Source: an uncultured Actinomyces sp. (GTDB taxonomy: Bacteria; Actinomycetota; Actinomycetes; Actinomycetales; Actinomycetaceae). Taken from it: 6,653 nucleotides of DNA. The position numbers and the translations under genes were made by a program. Every line of letters starts with the position of its first letter. Position 1 is the first letter of the stretch. This document shows, one piece after another, positions 5,044 through 6,653 of this stretch. The stretch lies in contig CALHID010000156.1 in NCBI GenBank assembly GCA_938030835.1, forward strand, positions 1 through 6,653, in the 5' to 3' direction. The notes beneath the pieces were generated by a model, which ran no database searches, had not been told where the DNA came from, and saw nothing but the letters and a program-made list of their open reading frames with translations.

Positions 5044-6450
5044 CTAGTCCTGCCAGTAATCCAGCTTCTGGGTGATACCGATTGAAGAAGCCTTGAAGGT
5101 CGGGTTAAGTCCGGCCTTGCGCTGCTTCTGGTAATCGAGGGCACACCGGATGGCCTTGTTGCCCAAGATGATGATCACGGGCAGGTTGATCAACGCCATG
5201 AGGCCCATGAGGATATCGCCAATGTTCCATGCGACCGAGAACTCCAGCAGTGCACCTGCAAAGACCAACAGCGAAGCGACGGCACGGAAGATTATTAATA
5301 CCCAGTGCGGAGTGGGCTTATCGCCGAAGAGGAAGCGCAGATTCACCTCGGCGTAGTAGAAGTTGCCAACCAGAGTCGTGAAACCGAAGAGCAGTAGGGC
5401 AAAGGTGGTGAAGGGACCCGCGAAAGAACCGATGGTCGAGGCCATTGCGTTCTGAACTAGGGGAGCGCCGGTCACATCGCCATTGAGCTCAACATTGGAG
5501 GAGAGGATCACGAAGGCGGTGATGGTGCAGATGATCATGGTGTCGATGAAGACGGAGAGCATCTGAACCAGGCCCTGCTTGACGGGGTGGGAAACCGAGG
5601 CAGAAGCAGCGGCGTTAGGAGCGGAACCGACACCGGCCTCGTTCGAGTAAAGGCCACGCTTAATGCCGTACATGACCGCCGATCCCGCGAAGCCGGAGAA
5701 AATCGCCTTGAAGTCGAAAGCGCCCGCAAAGATTGATTCGAGCATCGAGGGGATGTTGTGCCAATTGATCAGCACGACGATGATTCCCACGCCCAAGTAG
5801 ACAATTGCCATGACCGGGACGAGGAAGGAAGTGATGTCGGAAAGGCGGCGGGTTCCGCCGAAGATTGAACCGGCCATCGCGATCGCAAGCAGGCCACCGA
5901 TGATGTAGGGAGTGTAGCTGGCGTTGTACCAGCTGTATGCGCTGAATGCCTGGTTTACGTTGAACGAGGCAAGCAGATTGAAGCCGCCCATGTAGGTGAC
6001 GATCAAGGCAACTGCGAAGACGACCGCCAACCATCCCTTGCCCAAGCCATCCTTGATGTAGTACGCGGGGCCACCGAAGGAGTGGCCGTGAGGGGAGCGG
6101 CGCTTATAGATCTGAGCCAGGGTTGATTCGATGAAAGCCGAGGCCGCGCCGACGGTCGCGATAACCCACATCCAGAAGACTGCTCCAGCACCGCCCAGCG
6201 CGATCGCCGTCGCAACACCGGCAATATTGCCAACGCCCACGCGCGAGGCCGTGGAGATCATCAGTGCACGGAACGATGAAAAGTCGCTATCTTTCTCCGG
6301 CTTTTCCATAACGACACGAATCGACTCCCAGAACATACGCAGTGGAAGTGCCTTCGTTCGGATAAAGAAGTACAAGCCAGTACCGATCAGAAGAATGATC
6401 AGGATGTAGCTGTACAAGGCAGTAGAGATTGCATCCAAGATGCTTGCCAT
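5044..6450 (-). CDS. Alanine/glycine:cation symporter (AGCS family)
   Basis: A 468-residue polytopic inner-membrane transporter expected to take up alanine and/or glycine with sodium (or protons). Length and motifs fit the AGCS family (AlsT/DagA/AgcS type). Visible signatures are TASRVGVGNIAGVATAIALG (67-86), GGPAYYIKDGLGKGW (126-140), and the strongly conserved GIKRGLYSNEAGVGSAPNAA (262-281). About ten or eleven hydrophobic spans are seen, including 12-30, 85-108, 140-160, 180-197, 208-228, 293-316, 345-365, 383-402 and 411-430. Start: ATG 6450 has AGGAG (6460-6456) 5 nt upstream, the clearest ribosome-binding site in the window. The gene stands alone, with its own promoter upstream and hairpins downstream. 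The substrate (L-alanine, D-alanine or glycine) cannot be fixed from sequence. Proximity to tRNA-Ala is probably chance. Confidence 0.96.
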   Translation of the reverse strand: MASILDAISTALYSYILIILLIGTGLYFFIRTKALPLRMFWESIRVVMEKPEKDSDFSSFRALMISTASRVGVGNIAGVATAIALGGAGAVFWMWVIATVGAASAFIESTLAQIYKRRSPHGHSFGGPAYYIKDGLGKGWLAVVFAVALIVTYMGGFNLLASFNVNQAFSAYSWYNASYTPYIIGGLLAIAMAGSIFGGTRRLSDITSFLVPVMAIVYLGVGIIVVLINWHNIPSMLESIFAGAFDFKAIFSGFAGSAVMYGIKRGLYSNEAGVGSAPNAAASASVSHPVKQGLVQMLSVFIDTMIICTITAFVILSSNVELNGDVTGAPLVQNAMASTIGSFAGPFTTFALLLFGFTTLVGNFYYAEVNLRFLFGDKPTPHWVLIIFRAVASLLVFAGALLEFSVAWNIGDILMGLMALINLPVIIILGNKAIRCALDYQKQRKAGLNPTFKASSIGITQKLDYWQD

Positions 6451-6537
6451 GAGAGCTCCTCAGTCGAAATGGTCAGTAAAACCGCAGAATCTCGCCGATT
6501 GAGAGGTATCGACAGGCGCTGCGAAAACATTGAGATA

Positions 6538-6566
6538 AGCGTATAGCAAAGGTAAAGAAATGGCAA
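6538..6566 (-). promoter_or_regulatory. Promoter of the symporter gene
   Basis: On the minus strand, TTGCCA (6566-6561) matches five of six -35 consensus bases. A 17-nt spacer leads to TACGCT (6543-6538), a TANNNT -10 box. Transcription would begin near 6531, giving a leader of about 80 nt. The surrounding sequence (6530-6600) is clearly AT-richer than the coding DNA, as expected for a promoter. The leader has only small inverted repeats (TCTC/GAGA around 6490-6505) and no riboswitch that I recognise. Confidence 0.55.
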
Positions 6567-6598
6567 TAATGATAAAAATCTGGGGCCTAAAACGGTAA

Positions 6599-6653
6599 TG
6601 TGTGCTGGTTCACGTGGTTTTGGTTTGACGTGGTGGGGGTTGGGTGTGTAGAT
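6599..6653 (+). other. G+T-rich tail with a 16-nt imperfect direct repeat
   Basis: From 6601 to 6653, 45 of 53 bases are G or T on the plus strand. Two 16-nt units beginning ACGTGGT (6612 and 6628) match at 12 positions, and CACGTG (6611-6616) is a palindrome. TTGACG (6625-6630) followed 18 nt later by TAGAT (6649-6653) could be a plus-strand promoter cut by the window edge. No coding region is seen here. Confidence 0.4.

Noticed and set aside
6451..6531. Glycine riboswitch upstream of the symporter
   Set aside because: Such switches precede some AGCS genes, but the predicted leader is only about 80 nt and no glycine-aptamer core such as GGAGAG followed by a matching second stem was found.
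1..6653. Mobile element, CRISPR array or defence system
   Set aside because: No direct-repeat arrays, transposase, integrase or nuclease motifs were seen; all genes are housekeeping or transport genes.

Overview
The window looks like core chromosome of a mid-GC actinobacterium, most likely of the Actinomycetaceae type (Actinomyces/Schaalia relatives). The grounds are the codon usage, the GTG/TTG start candidates, the weak Shine-Dalgarno sites, a tRNA with no encoded CCA, and above all the gene order. A 5-formyltetrahydrofolate cyclo-ligase gene diverges from galU, a MoeA/gephyrin-like gene, a RimJ-type acetyltransferase gene and a small membrane-protein gene. From memory, this is the order of Mycobacterium tuberculosis Rv0992c-Rv0996. 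No mobile element, CRISPR array or foreign island is visible.

Layout: positions 1-605 (minus) hold the cyclo-ligase, cut by the window edge close to its C-terminus. About 40 bp separate it from galU (650-1609, plus). galU overlaps glp (1609-2838) by one base in TAATG, and the acetyltransferase gene follows 17 bp later (2856-3548). After a 143-bp gap with an inverted repeat comes a membrane protein of the GlpR family (3692-4735). An 18-bp perfect palindrome then overlaps the probable -35 box of a tRNA-Ala(CGC) gene (4805-4877). Three hairpins fill the gap between the tRNA and the convergent gene. A sodium/alanine-glycine symporter (AGCS family) occupies 5044-6450 (minus). Its promoter lies about 90-115 bp upstream of its start, and the window ends in a G+T-rich stretch with a 16-nt imperfect direct repeat.

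How the genes may work together: GalU makes UDP-glucose for envelope glycans and glycolipids. The MoeA-like protein and the membrane protein match the Glp/GlpR pair described in Corynebacterium glutamicum, where Glp is a gephyrin-like partner of the FtsZ-SepF division machinery and GlpR is its membrane receptor. The copy here is notable because the MoeA lysines needed for molybdenum-cofactor chemistry are replaced (Ser273 and Trp277), which suggests a mainly structural role. The most interesting reading of the window is therefore a conserved envelope/division cluster carrying a probably non-catalytic Glp and its receptor. The membrane gene also has an unusual internal start site that could give a form lacking its first membrane segment.
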